The translations under genes were made by a program, and so were the position numbers. A stretch of 36,027 nt of DNA from an uncultured Erysipelotrichales bacterium (lineage in GTDB: Bacteria > Bacillota_I > Bacilli_A > Erysipelotrichales > Coprobacillaceae), in NCBI GenBank assembly GCA_910579135.1, contig CAJTTM010000023.1, positions 1-36,027 of the forward strand. Direction: 5' to 3'. The notes under the pieces are model-generated. The model saw nothing but the letters and a program-made list of their open reading frames with translations. It was not told where the DNA came from and did no database searches. Positions 24,364-32,279 of this stretch are shown here, piece after piece. Position 1 is the first letter of the stretch. Every line of letters starts with the position of its first letter.

Positions 24364-24780
24364 TCATTTCTCCTTTAGTATTTTTTTCATAAGCTCTAGT
24401 GAATTGTGTCGGTTTTGAAAAACACCACTTCTTGAAATATTTTGTCTTTTTGCAATCTCGGTATCGCTCATTTCCAAGAAATAATACATCAGCAAATTTT
24501 CTCGATTACGCTCAGACAAATGTTTCAAGGCTTTTGCCAGTTCATCATCACAAATACGAATATCACTACCGCATACATTGAAAATCGTATAGTCCGTATC
24601 GTAGTCGTCCCAGACAGCCAGATTTTCTACAACGATTTCTGAAAGTTCACAAAAAAGCGTTTCTTCCTTTTGTCGTCGCTTTAATTTCTTCTGATAGTCC
24701 TTAACAACATGTTGGACAACTTTCTTCAAACAACTTTCAAAACGGCATTGAACTGTTTTCTGGAAGTCAGACAGTTTCAT
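24364..24780 (-). CDS. Tn916 Orf7-like sigma-70 family factor
   Basis: 138 residues from the ATG at 24780 (GGGGGTGAG just upstream); the 41 extra codons of the longer frame lie in the leader. The C-terminal region-4-type HTH is clear: LKHLSERNRENLLMYYFLEM, then SDTEIAKRQNISRSGVFQNR. The N-terminal basic helix (SDFQKTVQCRFESCLKKVVQ) is typical of Tn916 orf7. In Tn916 this factor promotes downstream transcription towards the excision genes. Here it probably drives orf8 and the recombinase; it is governed by the leader/attenuator upstream and by the divergent orf9 repressor. Confidence 0.87.
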   Translation of the reverse strand: MKLSDFQKTVQCRFESCLKKVVQHVVKDYQKKLKRRQKEETLFCELSEIVVENLAVWDDYDTDYTIFNVCGSDIRICDDELAKALKHLSERNRENLLMYYFLEMSDTEIAKRQNISRSGVFQNRHNSLELMKKILKEK

Positions 24781-24862
24781 CAATCTCACCCCCTTTCCGT
24801 TACGACATGAAAAGTGGTTATCCCTCTTTCCGCACCATATAGGGAACGGCAGGTGTGATTTG

Positions 24863-25063
24863 CTAAGTTGAAACCGAAAAAAGTTGAAAAAACTTTTTAA
24901 CAAAACAAAAACAGCCCGATAATGTGTAATTACACAAACGGACTGTTGTATAAATTCTATCTATATGAATTTTTAACTCATATAAAGGGTATAATGATTG
25001 TAATAGTGGACTGAAATATTTATCCAGTTGAGAACGGCAAAGCGTTCTTCCGTATGCAATCAT
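24863..25063 (-). CDS. leader ORF upstream of orf7 (attenuator-associated)
   Basis: A 66-codon ORF (MIAYGRTLCRSQLDKYFSPL at the start) with a strong AAGGGGG 7 bases before the ATG. The ribosome site sits in the loop of an 8-bp hairpin, and the ORF reads through a terminator (24900-24946). No family is recognised. It starts close behind a promoter/attenuator region and precedes the orf7-orf8 genes, the position of leader ORFs in Tn916-type regulation. Ribosome occupancy on this ORF could control termination; that is inference. Confidence 0.5.
   Translation of the reverse strand: MIAYGRTLCRSQLDKYFSPLLQSLYPLYELKIHIDRIYTTVRLCNYTLSGCFCFVKKFFQLFSVST
24900..24946 (-). terminator. terminator/attenuator inside the orf7 leader
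   Basis: On the minus strand ACAGTCCG (24946-24939) pairs with CGGGCTGT (24918-24911), followed by TTTTTGTTTTG. The loop holds the self-complementary GTGTAATTACAC. Confidence 0.65.
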
Positions 25064-25093
25064 GGTATAGCCCCCTTTAACCAGAGCTATACC
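25064..25093 (-). promoter_or_regulatory. hairpin presenting the leader ribosome site
   Basis: GGTATAGC and GCTATACC (8 bp) flank a 14-base loop that contains AAGGGG; the leader ATG follows at once. The structure may gate translation of the leader ORF. Confidence 0.5.
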
Positions 25094-25108
25094 TTATTTA
25101 CCCCTAAG

Positions 25109-25190
25109 AAAAAAAGGACAGTTCTGGTTATATCCAAAACCGTCCCGTTATTTTTCAAGACGCACAAAAGTATATTATCTAGGAACGGTT
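25109..25190 (-). promoter_or_regulatory. three-segment attenuator (anti-terminator/terminator) ahead of the leader ORF
   Basis: Minus-strand order: segment 1 AACCGTTCC (25190-25182), segment 2 GGGACGGTT (25146-25138), segment 3 AACCAGAACTGTCC near 25129-25116. Segments 2 and 3 form a 12-bp stem (two G-U pairs) followed by seven Ts, a terminator. Segments 1 and 2 can form a 9-bp alternative that destroys it. This is classical attenuator logic. The controlling signal is unknown. Confidence 0.55.
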
Positions 25191-25271
25191 TTTTTTATTT
25201 ACCGCACACGATAACAGCTTTTGAATTATTACTGCATACTATATGCAATTTTAACACATTCTAAATATACA

Positions 25272-25292
25272 GCATGAAGTATAAACTCATGC
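25272..25292. promoter_or_regulatory. dyad upstream of the orf9-like repressor
   Basis: GCATGA and TCATGC flank a 9-base centre (AGTATAAAC), 13 bp before the orf9 ATG; a candidate autoregulatory operator. A nearby palindrome-like GCATACTATATGC (25231-25243) lies in the divergent promoter region. Confidence 0.35.
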
Positions 25293-25305
25293 TAGGTGAT
25301 TTAAA

Positions 25306-25665
25306 ATGAGAAAAGCTAAAGAAACACAGACTTTTGATTTCAGACCTTTAGGACTGGCAATCATAGAAGCCCATGAGAGAGCAGGGCTTTCTCGTAATGA
25401 TTTAGGCGATAAAGTGTTCTATGGAGAACGCCATATCGCAGATATTGAAAATGTTGGTTCACACCCTAGTTTTCAATTATTCCATGATTTAGTTACCATG
25501 TTTAATATATCAGTTGATGAATATTTCTATCCAGCAGAGAACGTTGTAAAAAGCACAGCTCGCCGTCAGATAGAAACCTCTCTTGATTTATTGAGTGATA
25601 ACGAATTAAAAATCATTCAAGGTACGATTGACGGTATCTTGAACAGCAGGGAGAGCAAGAAGTAA
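25306..25665 (+). CDS. Tn916 Orf9-like XRE repressor
   Basis: 119 residues. An XRE helix-turn-helix (about 15-70) contains LSRNDLGDKVFYGERHIADI, then ENVGSHPSFQLFHDLV, the Tn916 orf9 family pattern. The C-terminal part (LDLLSDNELKIIQGTIDGIL) is the usual dimerisation tail. It is divergent from the orf7-orf8 genes and is expected to repress them, coupling element excision to loss of repression. AGGTGAT lies ahead of the ATG. A terminator follows at 25704. Confidence 0.88.
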   Translation: MRKAKETQTFDFRPLGLAIIEAHERAGLSRNDLGDKVFYGERHIADIENVGSHPSFQLFHDLVTMFNISVDEYFYPAENVVKSTARRQIETSLDLLSDNELKIIQGTIDGILNSRESKK

Positions 25666-25703
25666 TCAGCTTCTTGTTTTCCCTTTTTGCTATTCTGCAT
25701 TAT

Positions 25704-25742
25704 CTATTTGCTGATCTGCTCCGCAAGTAGCAAATAGTCTTA
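25704..25742 (+). terminator. terminator after orf9
   Basis: CTATTTGCT (25704-25712) and AGCAAATAG (25729-25737) form a perfect 9-bp stem. The tail is TCTTAAAT, a moderate U-tract. The structure may serve both directions. Confidence 0.6.
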
Positions 25743-25744
25743 AA

Positions 25745-25969
25745 TCAAACTTTTGTCTTTTTCGTAATCTTGTAAATATATTCTTCGGGTGTAGGGCGTT
25801 TATTGCCAAAATACCTTTTGAAATTTGCCTGCACCTCTGGGTCTGTACTATTCATAGCTTCATCAATCGTCGCTTCAATATCAGCTCGTACATCAGCCAA
25901 TGAAAGACCACCAGCCTTTGCACCTGCTTTCAAGGCTTTTTTAATATCTCGCTTTTTAAGACTTATCAT
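25745..25969 (-). CDS. short Spo0A C-terminal-domain-like protein
   Basis: 74 residues. SLADVRADIEATIDEAMNST, then DPEVQANFKRYFGNKRPTPE and EYIYKITKK, resemble the end of the Spo0A DNA-binding domain (the 'xRVERAIRHAIExAW...LFG...KPTNSEFIA' segment). Only the last part of that domain, without a receiver or the recognition-helix half, is present. The N-terminus is basic (KKRDIKKALKAGAKAGG). Proteins of this length accompany antimicrobial-peptide ABC cassettes in Gram-positive mobile elements. Whether it binds DNA is unknown. It ends the minus-strand cassette. Confidence 0.6.
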   Translation of the reverse strand: MISLKKRDIKKALKAGAKAGGLSLADVRADIEATIDEAMNSTDPEVQANFKRYFGNKRPTPEEYIYKITKKTKV

Positions 25970-26054
25970 ATTTCAAATAACCTTTCGTATGAGTTTTCAC
26001 ATCAAATTCTTTTTGATGTATCTTCTTTAATCTATATATTTTTCATAAGCATTT

Positions 26055-26339
26055 TTACATAAAAGTGGCTATTATGCCAAAAGTTAGAATACCAAACATA
26101 AGCAAACCGAAAAAAGCACAAATACATAAAGTGACAATTGAAAATACATCTCGTCGTTTTGGGTTTTTTACTAATGAAATCGACAGCCCAAACCCAGACA
26201 ATACTGATATTATATTTAATACAATCAACCCAGTTTGAAGCCCACCTGTAATTTCTTTTGTAAAAAGAGAAACCAATAATGTGATAAATGGTAACAAAGA
26301 AATAACTAATGAAATGACACTTAATTTAATTTTTTTCAT
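26055..26339 (-). CDS. small membrane protein of the ABC cassette
   Basis: 94 residues with three hydrophobic helices (about 5-25, 35-55, 68-92) and a basic hinge KNPKRRD between helices 2 and 3. No family can be named. It starts 6 bp after the stop of the second permease gene and is co-oriented, so it is part of the cassette; a supporting role in peptide resistance is inference. The 85 bp to the next ORF hold nothing notable. Confidence 0.55.
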   Translation of the reverse strand: MKKIKLSVISLVISLLPFITLLVSLFTKEITGGLQTGLIVLNIISVLSGFGLSISLVKNPKRRDVFSIVTLCICAFFGLLMFGILTFGIIATFM

Positions 26340-26345
26340 TTTATA

Positions 26346-27110
26346 TTACCTCATTTCTTTTCTTCCAAAACACTTAATAGAAGCGAATAGTGCAAATACT
26401 GATATGATTACAGCACACGGTACAAACGGAAATAGTGATATTGTACTACCTGTTCCCGTCGTTGTTACAGTATGTAATGCGTCTGATACGACATAACCGC
26501 TATAACAATAAGGGTACACTAACCATAAAGGCGTATTAGCAATTAAAACCCCTGGAATTATTAAGAGTAAATTTAATCCCATAGACAATAGTGGTTTTTC
26601 AAATAGTACAGTAACCGCCCACATACAAGCAATAGCTGGAATCATTGCTGCAAACAATTTTAATGTCCATGTGAGTAAGTAGAAAACAGGAATACTTTCT
26701 GCCACATTCATTATTTTAGTAGCAATAATGCCTGCAATGATGAATGAACTGAAAAAGATTAATAATTCAATCATTAAAAAACTTAATAATACAAAGAACT
26801 TTGCCAATGCAAGTTTTCCTTTACTGACGGGCAAAGCAAGCATTTTTAATATCCCATTATTCTTTGTTTCTCTGTTGGAAATCATAACGCAAACAATTAC
26901 CATTGAAAATGGAAGTAAATAATATCCAAAAAGTAATGCACTTTGAATGAACATTGCCGACCAAGCGTCTGTATATTCTGGCGTCATATACATACTAATA
27001 CTAGATACGCCAGAAATCACAACTAAGATAGGCGGAATTAAAAGCAAAGGTAAAATCATAGACCTTTTTACTTTCATAAATTCTATTTTTAACAATTCAA
27101 TAATTGACAT
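26346..27110 (-). CDS. ABC-2 permease of a lantibiotic/AMP immunity-type transporter
   Basis: 254 residues with six membrane helices. The pattern (EFMKVKRSMILPLLLIPPIL, then NRETKNNGILKMLALPVSKGK) is that of the MutG/EpiG/SpaG and CprC permeases: a cytoplasmic start, then an 'ETKNxxxKMLALPV' coupling segment. With the preceding permease and the ATPase it would form an exporter that removes cationic antimicrobial peptides from the membrane. AGGGAGGGG lies before the ATG at 27110. Low-GC codon use resembles the host more than the Tn916 backbone genes. Confidence 0.8.
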   Translation of the reverse strand: MSIIELLKIEFMKVKRSMILPLLLIPPILVVISGVSSISMYMTPEYTDAWSAMFIQSALLFGYYLLPFSMVIVCVMISNRETKNNGILKMLALPVSKGKLALAKFFVLLSFLMIELLIFFSSFIIAGIIATKIMNVAESIPVFYLLTWTLKLFAAMIPAIACMWAVTVLFEKPLLSMGLNLLLIIPGVLIANTPLWLVYPYCYSGYVVSDALHTVTTTGTGSTISLFPFVPCAVIISVFALFASIKCFGRKEMR

Positions 27111-27128
27111 ACGATTGCCCCTCCCTTT

Positions 27129-27854
27129 TTATTCATAATGCTTTATTTTGCAAAGATACCAGCCAATCATAAAGAATATGATTGTTTCAAAAACTCCCAA
27201 TATTAAAATACCTGTATCAATACTTGCTGTTGAAGCTACCGCAGGTTTCATCATCAGTACAAATGGATTGACAAGAAATAGTGATATATCTGAAAGGGAC
27301 ATTGCCATACCGCTAAAAAAACCTGCTACTCCAATACCTAATGTAAACCATATATTTTCACATCGTGATGACACCAAAAGCATAAATGCCAATACAGGTA
27401 AAGATGATACAAAGCAATATCCTGTATATTTGACAAGTGTTAGTAACTCAAAAGTTCCGTTGGGTAAAAAGATATTTCCAATAATACACAATGCTCCATT
27501 TTGCAAGACGATACAAAAAGCAAGCAAAACAAATAATATATAAAATTTATTTTTGAAAATAGATGATGTCTTAAAAGGAAGCATATACATCTTTTTAATT
27601 GCATTTCCTTGAAACTCCATATTATATGTTAAAGTTGTTGCCACGATAATGCCGAACATATTAAGAACCATAACCATTCCATAAAGTTGTGTCAGCAAAA
27701 CGTCCATAGGCGGAAGCGGTAAACTCAACAAAACCTCTTTACGAACTATATAATTTACAAAAGCGTATAATGCACCAAGAAGTCCAACAAGCGGTAAAAC
27801 CACTAATATTCCAGTACGTTTACATTTTTTTAATTCTACGGTTAAATTCTTCAT
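27129..27854 (-). CDS. ABC-2 permease of a lantibiotic/AMP immunity-type transporter (first permease)
   Basis: 241 residues with six membrane helices. The start MKNLTVELKKCKRTGILVVL and the 'YNMEFQGNAIKKMYMLPFKTSSIF' coupling segment (an E-x-x-x-x-K-x-M-x-LP pattern) match MutE/EpiE/CprB-type permeases. It overlaps the ATPase gene by 4 bp, a sign of coupled translation. It acts with the ATPase and the second permease. The substrate is unknown. Confidence 0.8.
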   Translation of the reverse strand: MKNLTVELKKCKRTGILVVLPLVGLLGALYAFVNYIVRKEVLLSLPLPPMDVLLTQLYGMVMVLNMFGIIVATTLTYNMEFQGNAIKKMYMLPFKTSSIFKNKFYILFVLLAFCIVLQNGALCIIGNIFLPNGTFELLTLVKYTGYCFVSSLPVLAFMLLVSSRCENIWFTLGIGVAGFFSGMAMSLSDISLFLVNPFVLMMKPAVASTASIDTGILILGVFETIIFFMIGWYLCKIKHYE

Positions 27855-28615
27855 AATTTTAACCTCTGCTTTCTATTGGCATTATCCTCATCAATCATAG
27901 ATAAAAACATTTCTTCTAAGTTATCATTTTCAAAGCCAGCTTGATGTGCCGTCAATTTTAAATCATCAGGACTTCCCTCAAATAATAATCTTCCATGATT
28001 TAAAATACCAATATCGTCTGCTAATAATTCAATTTCTGACAGCATATGTGACGAAATTAGAACCGTACAGTCATATCTTTTTGGAAGTGTTTTAATGAGA
28101 TTGCGAATTTCGTGAATACCTGCTGGATCTAAACCATTTGTTGGTTCATCTAAAATTAAAACTGGTGGTTCGCCAAGTAGAGCAGAAGCAAGACCTAAAC
28201 GCTGTTTCATTCCTAAAGAATATTTTTTTGCCAAGCGATTACCAAATTCAGATAATCCTACTAATTCTAATGCTTTATCAACACTTGACGCTGGAAGTTC
28301 TAAAATTCTACGAATAATATCGAGGTTTTCTCTACCTGTTAAATTTGGATAGAATGACGGAGACTCGATAAACGAACCAACTTCTTTCAAAATACGAACA
28401 CGGTCATTCGGGAAAGTCATGTTATCAATTTGAAATTCTCCATCAGTAGGTGCAGTCAAACCCAAAAGCATTTTCATAGTCGTAGATTTCCCAGCACCAT
28501 TTGGACCGAGAAAACCGTAAATGCTACCTTTCTTAATGTGTAAAGATACGTGGTCTACTGCAATAAACTCTTTGTATGTTTTTGTCAAATTATTAGTTTC
28601 AATCATGTTTTTCAT
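27851..28615 (-). CDS. ABC ATPase of the lantibiotic/AMP immunity-type transporter
   Basis: 254 residues of the BcrA/MutF/CprA type. Walker A is GPNGAGKST, the Q-loop region EVGSFIESPSFYPNLTGREN carries the Glu typical of antimicrobial-peptide exporters, the signature is YSLGMKQRLGLASALL, Walker B VLILDEPTNGLD, and the switch His is in ISSHML. All catalytic residues are intact. It is the first gene of the minus-strand cassette, with GAAAGGAG upstream and a two-component-type promoter. The gene set (ATPase, two permeases, divergent RR/HK) is that of CprABC-CprRK-type peptide resistance. Confidence 0.88.
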   Translation of the reverse strand: MKNMIETNNLTKTYKEFIAVDHVSLHIKKGSIYGFLGPNGAGKSTTMKMLLGLTAPTDGEFQIDNMTFPNDRVRILKEVGSFIESPSFYPNLTGRENLDIIRRILELPASSVDKALELVGLSEFGNRLAKKYSLGMKQRLGLASALLGEPPVLILDEPTNGLDPAGIHEIRNLIKTLPKRYDCTVLISSHMLSEIELLADDIGILNHGRLLFEGSPDDLKLTAHQAGFENDNLEEMFLSMIDEDNANRKQRLKL

Positions 28616-28641
28616 AATTTTTAACTCCTTTCTCGTTACTT

Positions 28642-28669
28642 ATAATATAAAACACCGACATTACAGCAA
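28642..28669 (-). promoter_or_regulatory. promoter of the ABC exporter
   Basis: On the minus strand, -35 TTGCTG (28669-28664) and -10 TATTAT (28647-28642) with a 16-bp spacer. Confidence 0.45.
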
Positions 28670-28678
28670 CATTCTCTC

Positions 28679-28700
28679 TACCTTACATTTACCTTACAAA
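28679..28700. promoter_or_regulatory. direct-repeat site for the linked response regulator
   Basis: TACCTTACATT and TACCTTACAAA are tandem 11-bp repeats (9/11) ending 9 bp upstream of the -35 box of the ABC promoter. OmpR-family regulators bind repeats of this spacing when activating. Confidence 0.6.
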
Positions 28701-28734
28701 TGCGAAAATGACTGTTCAACTTTTTTCAGAATGT

Positions 28735-28740
28735 TATAAT
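28735..28740 (+). promoter_or_regulatory. -10 box of the response regulator gene
   Basis: TATAAT, 35 bp before the ATG; the -35 region is weak (TGTTCA at 16 bp). Confidence 0.35.
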
Positions 28741-28775
28741 AGGATAAAGAAAAATAAAGAGGGTGTGACAAGCAA

Positions 28776-29483
28776 ATGAAAGATACATACTTAAAATCAA
28801 AAAAAGTATTGATAGTTGATGATGAAGAAAGTTTAAGAAGTATGCTCATTACCATATTAGAAGATGAAAACTTTTTTAATATTATTACCGCTGATTGTGT
28901 AAAATCAGCTTTGGAAATCTGCCAACAGGAAAAACCAGATATAGCTATATTAGATGTTATGCTTCCAGACGGAAACGGTTTTGAGCTTATGGACGCACTA
29001 AGAAGTTTCACTAATATTCCAGTAATATTTTTGACTGCAAAAGATGATATACAAGATAAATATTCTGGTTTTGGGCTAGGAGCTGACGATTATATAACAA
29101 AACCCTTTATGCCAAAAGAACTTATCTTTCGCTTAAATGCCGTATTACGCAGATGTTATAAGGAAGATAGCCCTCTTATAGAATTACATGATTGTAAAAT
29201 TGATTTAGCTAATGCACAGGTTATAAAGAATGATAAAGTTTTATCTCTTACCGCTAAAGAACATGATATTTTAGAAACACTTGTACGAAATGCTAATCAT
29301 ATTGTAACAATAGACGCTCTTTGTGAAGCTGTATGGGGCGATAACCCATTTGGATATGGAAATTCTCTCCTTGCTCATATTCGACGTATAAGAGAAAAAA
29401 TTGAACTTAACCCCTCAAAACCAAAATCATTGATAACTGTTAAAGGATTGGGATATAAAATAAACGTGGAAAGCAGGTTATAA
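28776..29483 (+). CDS. OmpR-family response regulator of the peptide-resistance cassette
   Basis: 235 residues. The receiver (about 10-120) has phospho-acceptor Asp60 in AILDVMLPDGNG, the acidic pair VDDEE, and the Lys motif DDYITKPFMPKE. The winged helix (about 140-232) shows LTAKEHDILETL, IVTIDALCEAVWGDN and the usual hinge NSLLAHIRRIREKI then TVKGLGYKI. Intact and active-looking. It starts 2 bp ahead of the kinase gene downstream and is divergent from the exporter it probably activates. Related to CprR and similar regulators. Confidence 0.9.
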   Translation: MKDTYLKSKKVLIVDDEESLRSMLITILEDENFFNIITADCVKSALEICQQEKPDIAILDVMLPDGNGFELMDALRSFTNIPVIFLTAKDDIQDKYSGFGLGADDYITKPFMPKELIFRLNAVLRRCYKEDSPLIELHDCKIDLANAQVIKNDKVLSLTAKEHDILETLVRNANHIVTIDALCEAVWGDNPFGYGNSLLAHIRRIREKIELNPSKPKSLITVKGLGYKINVESRL

Positions 29484-29485
29484 TA

Positions 29486-30862
29486 ATGCGTAATTTGGGA
29501 AAATTTATCAGTAAACATTTCTTTATATACTTATCAGTAGTAATTCTTATAGTGCTTTTAGATTTATTAATTTTCTTCCTAACTTTTAATGGTACTGTCA
29601 ACAGTATAAGCAAAGATAATCCTGTTCAAATACTAGAAAAAGTATCTAATAACCTTACTATTCAAAATGGAGAATATATATTAAATAATAAATGTCAAAA
29701 AGATTTAGCTACAAACAATATCTGGGGAATAGTAATAGATGATAATGGTAATGTAGTATGGAAACACAATCTACCAAAAGAAATACCATTAAACTATTCA
29801 TTACAAGATGTTGCTACCTTTTCTAAGGGGTATATCGAAGATTATCCCGTATTTACATGGAAACAAGGAAATGATTTATTAGTATTAGGTTATCCAAAGA
29901 ACAGCTATTCAAAATTTATGACTAACTATCTTCCCTTATCAGCAATACAGAAAACACCCTTTCTTCTTTTGATTATGTTAGTATCAAATATTGCCATTCT
30001 ATTTATTGTGTACTACTTATCAAAACGAAATGTGATGTTAAAAATTTCCCCTATACTCAATGGAATAGATAAACTATCACACGGTGAAACGGTTACACTT
30101 AATATAAATGGAGAATTGGAAGAAATTGGAAATCGTATCAACGAAACGTCATTGCAATTAAAAAAACAAAATCAAGCAAGAGCAAACTGGATAAGTGGTG
30201 TTTCACACGATATACGAACACCCCTTTCCATGATTATGGGATATGCAGATAGAATATCTTCTTCATTAAATGTTGAGGAAAACGCTAGAAAACAAGCTAA
30301 TATTATCAAAATTCAAAGTGTAAAAATCAAAAATTTGGTTCAAGATTTAAACCTTGTAAGCCAATTAAATTATAATGTACAACCACATCAAGAAAAACCA
30401 GTTCATTTATGTAAAATGATACGAGAAATTGTGGCTGAATATCTAAACAGCAATATAAATAATAAGTTTGAATTTGAATTGAATTTAAACCATAATACAG
30501 AACAAATCACTATTATAGGCGACGAAAGATTGCTATGTCGAGCAATACAAAATATTATTTCTAACAGTATTAATCATAATGAAAACGGCTGTATAATTTC
30601 AGTTAGATTAGAAATAAAAAGAAATAATTTAGAATTAGTAATCAGCGATAATGGAAAAGGCATTTCCGAAAAAGAACTACAAAAAATACAATCGACACCT
30701 CATTATTTACAAAGTACAGATAATAGGTTAGATTTGCGACATGGTCTAGGACTTCTTCTTGTGAAAGAAATCATTTCTATTCATAAAGGAACAGTTTCCA
30801 TTTCAAGTGCATTAAATAAAGGCTTTTCTACAACTATTTCCTTACCTATAAATAATCAATGA
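29486..30862 (+). CDS. sensor histidine kinase of the peptide-resistance cassette
   Basis: 458 residues. Two membrane helices (about 12-33 and 157-178) flank an extracytoplasmic sensor of about 120 residues. A HAMP-like linker (185-230) leads to the dimerisation domain with phospho-acceptor His241 in SGVSHDIRTPLSMI. The ATPase domain has all boxes: ISNSINHNENG (N-box, Asn), SDNGKGIS (G1) and HGLGLLLVKEI (G2). The large external sensor differs from BceS-type kinases that lack one. It fits CprK-type kinases that detect lantibiotics or other cationic peptides. A terminator follows. Confidence 0.88.
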   Translation: MRNLGKFISKHFFIYLSVVILIVLLDLLIFFLTFNGTVNSISKDNPVQILEKVSNNLTIQNGEYILNNKCQKDLATNNIWGIVIDDNGNVVWKHNLPKEIPLNYSLQDVATFSKGYIEDYPVFTWKQGNDLLVLGYPKNSYSKFMTNYLPLSAIQKTPFLLLIMLVSNIAILFIVYYLSKRNVMLKISPILNGIDKLSHGETVTLNINGELEEIGNRINETSLQLKKQNQARANWISGVSHDIRTPLSMIMGYADRISSSLNVEENARKQANIIKIQSVKIKNLVQDLNLVSQLNYNVQPHQEKPVHLCKMIREIVAEYLNSNINNKFEFELNLNHNTEQITIIGDERLLCRAIQNIISNSINHNENGCIISVRLEIKRNNLELVISDNGKGISEKELQKIQSTPHYLQSTDNRLDLRHGLGLLLVKEIISIHKGTVSISSALNKGFSTTISLPINNQ

Positions 30863-30866
30863 CAAA

Positions 30867-30918
30867 ACCGTAGCTTGTATATCACATAAGAGTGTTATAT
30901 TACAGGCTACGGTCTTTT
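30867..30918. terminator. terminator between the kinase gene and the relaxase/TcpC fusion
   Basis: ACCGTAGC (30867-30874) and GCTACGGT (30906-30913) with an extended inner stem are followed by CTTTTT. It also ends the convergent minus-strand gene. Confidence 0.75.
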
Positions 30919-30926
30919 TATATCAT

Positions 30927-32096
30927 TTATCCTACAATCTTCCAGTTACTATCCTTATGTAATACAAGTTCATACTGCGATACTTGCGTTGCCTTTGTCT
31001 GATTATCAATGAATTTCACGGCTACCTTGACTTTCACATTGTCCCCGTCCTTTGTAAAGATAGGGTTTACCAGTTCAGAATAAAGATAGTCCCTGCCGAT
31101 AGGTTCAATCACATTCCCAGATACATAGTAGGCAAGCTCTTTTTCTGTGGCTGTTGGGTAGAGCTTAAAGAATGTTTCCAGAAATGCGGTAGCGTCATTT
31201 ACAGTATCAGCGTCTACGCTTGCGTCTGCTTCTGGTGTCTTTGGCTCATAGTCTGACTTTTCGATTGCTGGTGCAAGGGTAGGGTTCTGAACGATTACCA
31301 TATCCCCGTCAGCGTCCACATGGACTTTTACGGTATAGGTTGCTTTCACATTGCTTGTCTGTTCTCCCTCTTTTATCTGCTGATCTACTTCGTAGGTAGC
31401 AGAAAAAGTGTCCATTCCAGACTGTTTAATACTCCATACAATCACATCTGTAACTGTGGAGCTGGTCGGTATATCGGTTCTAATGGTATCTATATTCAAG
31501 TCCTGCAATTCCTTTGTCAGATAACCGTTGATTGCCTGCGTCCTTGCTTCAATCACTTCTTTGCTGTTATTCCATGTGTAATAAGACTTCGCAAAGTTCT
31601 TCACGAAATTTTCTATCCCGTTAGTGTCCTGCAAACGAAGTTCAATGATTTCTTTTTCATGGGTCGTGTGCTGGTCGATAGCAGTAAAATTCTTATATAA
31701 AAGGACACCTTTTTCTTCGTCAGCAGCCGACGTATAGATAAAGATGTCCCCTAATGAATAATGCTCCGTATAGCTGTAATGTCCGTAATCTTCATGGAGC
31801 ATATAATTGATATTCAGTTTTAATATATCTTTGATGATGTGCTGTATATCCAGCGTAGGAAAACGAATTTTCACATAATCAAACAGCATGGTAAGCGGTG
31901 CTTCTGGATTGAACCTTGCCAGCTCTTTATACAGCGTTTCCAGAAGTTCCTTTGACGGCTTCATTTTTCCGCTTTCTATCTTGTTGAGATATTCCCTTGT
32001 GATACCAGAAGCCACCGCCAGTCTGCCTTGTGAGATACCGTAAGCAATCCGTTTCTCCCGTAATTCTTTTATCCATTGTTCTTCATTCAGAACCAT
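30927..32096 (-). pseudogene. in-frame fusion: MobT/Orf20 relaxase N-terminus to TcpC/Orf13 C-terminus
   Basis: 389 codons without a stop. Residues 1-133 are the N-terminus of the Tn916 Orf20 (MobT) relaxase: an XRE HTH (LREKRIAYGISQGRLAVASG), then FDYVKIRFPTLDIQHIIKDI and EHYSLGDIF...DEEKGVLL. Residues 134-389 are the C-terminal periplasmic part of TcpC/Orf13, beginning YKNFTAID right after its lost membrane anchor and continuing through KNFAKSYYTWNNSKE and the tail KATQVSQYELVLHKDSNWKI. The relaxase catalytic half and the TcpC membrane helix are both gone, so neither function can remain. The junction is near 31697-31702. The missing backbone genes lay between these points. The fusion reading is from memory of the two families. 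Confidence 0.8.
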
Positions 32097-32113
32097 ACCC
32101 CCAATCTGTAAAG

Positions 32114-32274
32114 TGTGAAGTTTTTTAAGGCGACTTCACAACTGATTTTTGCTAGGAAACCATGCTAGAAGCCTTATGTTTCCTATGTTTTTTGTCTATT
32201 GTCCATTTGCAAACGTACCCCTCTGTTAGATACCGAGGGGTTTTACCTGCTGGCGTGGCTTACGCCACACCAGC
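32114..32274. other. oriT-like region of a Tn916-family element
   Basis: It sits between the orf20 and orf21 genes, where Tn916 has oriT. Four inverted repeats are visible: TGTGAAGT/ACTTCACA (32114-32140), TAGGAAAC/GTTTCCTA (32153-32185), CCCCTC/GAGGGG (32218-32240), and GCTGGCGTGGC/GCCACACCAGC with one mismatch (32249-32274). On the minus strand TATCTAACAGAGGGG in the third repeat resembles the nic region of ICEBs1/Tn916 origins. It is the only large non-coding piece of the backbone retained here. Confidence 0.6.
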
Positions 32275-32279
32275 AACGG

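Noticed and set aside
25028..25264. A 78-codon plus-strand ORF in the leader region
   Set aside because: It is antisense to the attenuator stems and leader ORF and has no start signal.
25666..28775. Possible lantibiotic precursor or modification gene beside the immunity-type ABC genes
   Set aside because: I scanned the gaps at 25970-26054 and 28616-28775 and found no Cys/Ser/Thr-rich short ORF with a leader; resistance cassette is the simpler reading.
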